Shown here in pieces: positions 63,850 to 64,000 of a stretch of DNA of 64,000 nucleotides. The DNA comes from Anadara kagoshimensis (lineage: Eukaryota; Mollusca; Bivalvia; Arcoida; Arcidae). How positions within the stretch are numbered: position 1 is the first letter of the stretch; every line of letters starts with the position of its first letter. Under the pieces are notes generated by a model. It was not told where the DNA came from. It saw nothing but the letters and a program-made list of their open reading frames with translations, and made no database searches. Both the position numbers and the translations under genes were made by a program. The DNA is taken from assembly GCA_021292105.1 (NCBI GenBank), contig CM037870.1, positions 31,367,905-31,431,904 on the forward strand. Direction: 5' to 3'.

Positions 63850-64000
63850 CTGTAACAGATGACAAATGATATTTATTACTACAACTATGATTAGTGGAAC
63901 TATTTACTAAACAAGAAATCTGTAAGCTACTGCTCACTTAGTATAACCTGTTAACAAAAATACAAAGAAAATGTGAAGTAGATGTCTGGCAGACTTGAAA

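Overview
The window is AT-rich, intron-dense animal DNA with no bacterial features. Repeat content points to a bivalve mollusc: many tRNA-headed SINEs, foldback MITEs, and elements with 'acaagaggccc...ggtgagctaaaa' ends. That taxonomic call is inference from repeat style; no species is claimed.

One host gene fills the window on the minus strand: the molluscan orthologue of alsin (ALS2), an endosomal RAB5 guanine-nucleotide exchange factor. I joined 30 coding exons, from 63849 down to a stop codon at 6097. They give one continuous frame of 1138 codons (3417 nt plus one leading base), with compatible phases at every junction. The order is RCC1-type beta-propeller end (exons 1-5), DH domain (5-9), PH domain (10-13), eight MORN repeats (13-19), a helical linker (20-24) and a VPS9 domain (25-30). 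The N-terminal RCC1 blades, the promoter and the start codon lie beyond the right edge.

The rest is intron and repeats. 1-5690 is downstream of alsin and holds only repeats. 6142-17486 carries the VPS9 exons among MITEs and minisatellites. 17645-27092 is a 9.4-kb intron built from tandemly duplicated blocks, a 145-bp satellite and two large 'acaagaggccc' elements. 27205-39101 holds SINEs, a 720-bp tandem duplication, long palindromes and a LINE 3' relic. 39102-48342 holds the MORN and PH exons. 48343-53526 contains a TIR-bounded element with a TATA box and a 3.6-kb pogo/Tigger-like transposon. 53693-63752 contains the DH and RCC1 exons, three extra partial copies of exon 7, and more foldback elements.

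The most interesting item is the transposon at 49779-53388. It has 25-bp terminal inverted repeats (two mismatches), TA target duplications, and arrays of a TGTCCGAAG-type motif near both ends. It carries a DDE transposase that has lost its third catalytic region, followed on the same strand by an intact 128-codon ORF with a HIRAN-type domain. A cut-and-paste transposon carrying a HIRAN protein as a second gene is not something I recognise as described. Second is the array of exon-7 3' fragments fused to SINE heads, each keeping a 5' splice site.
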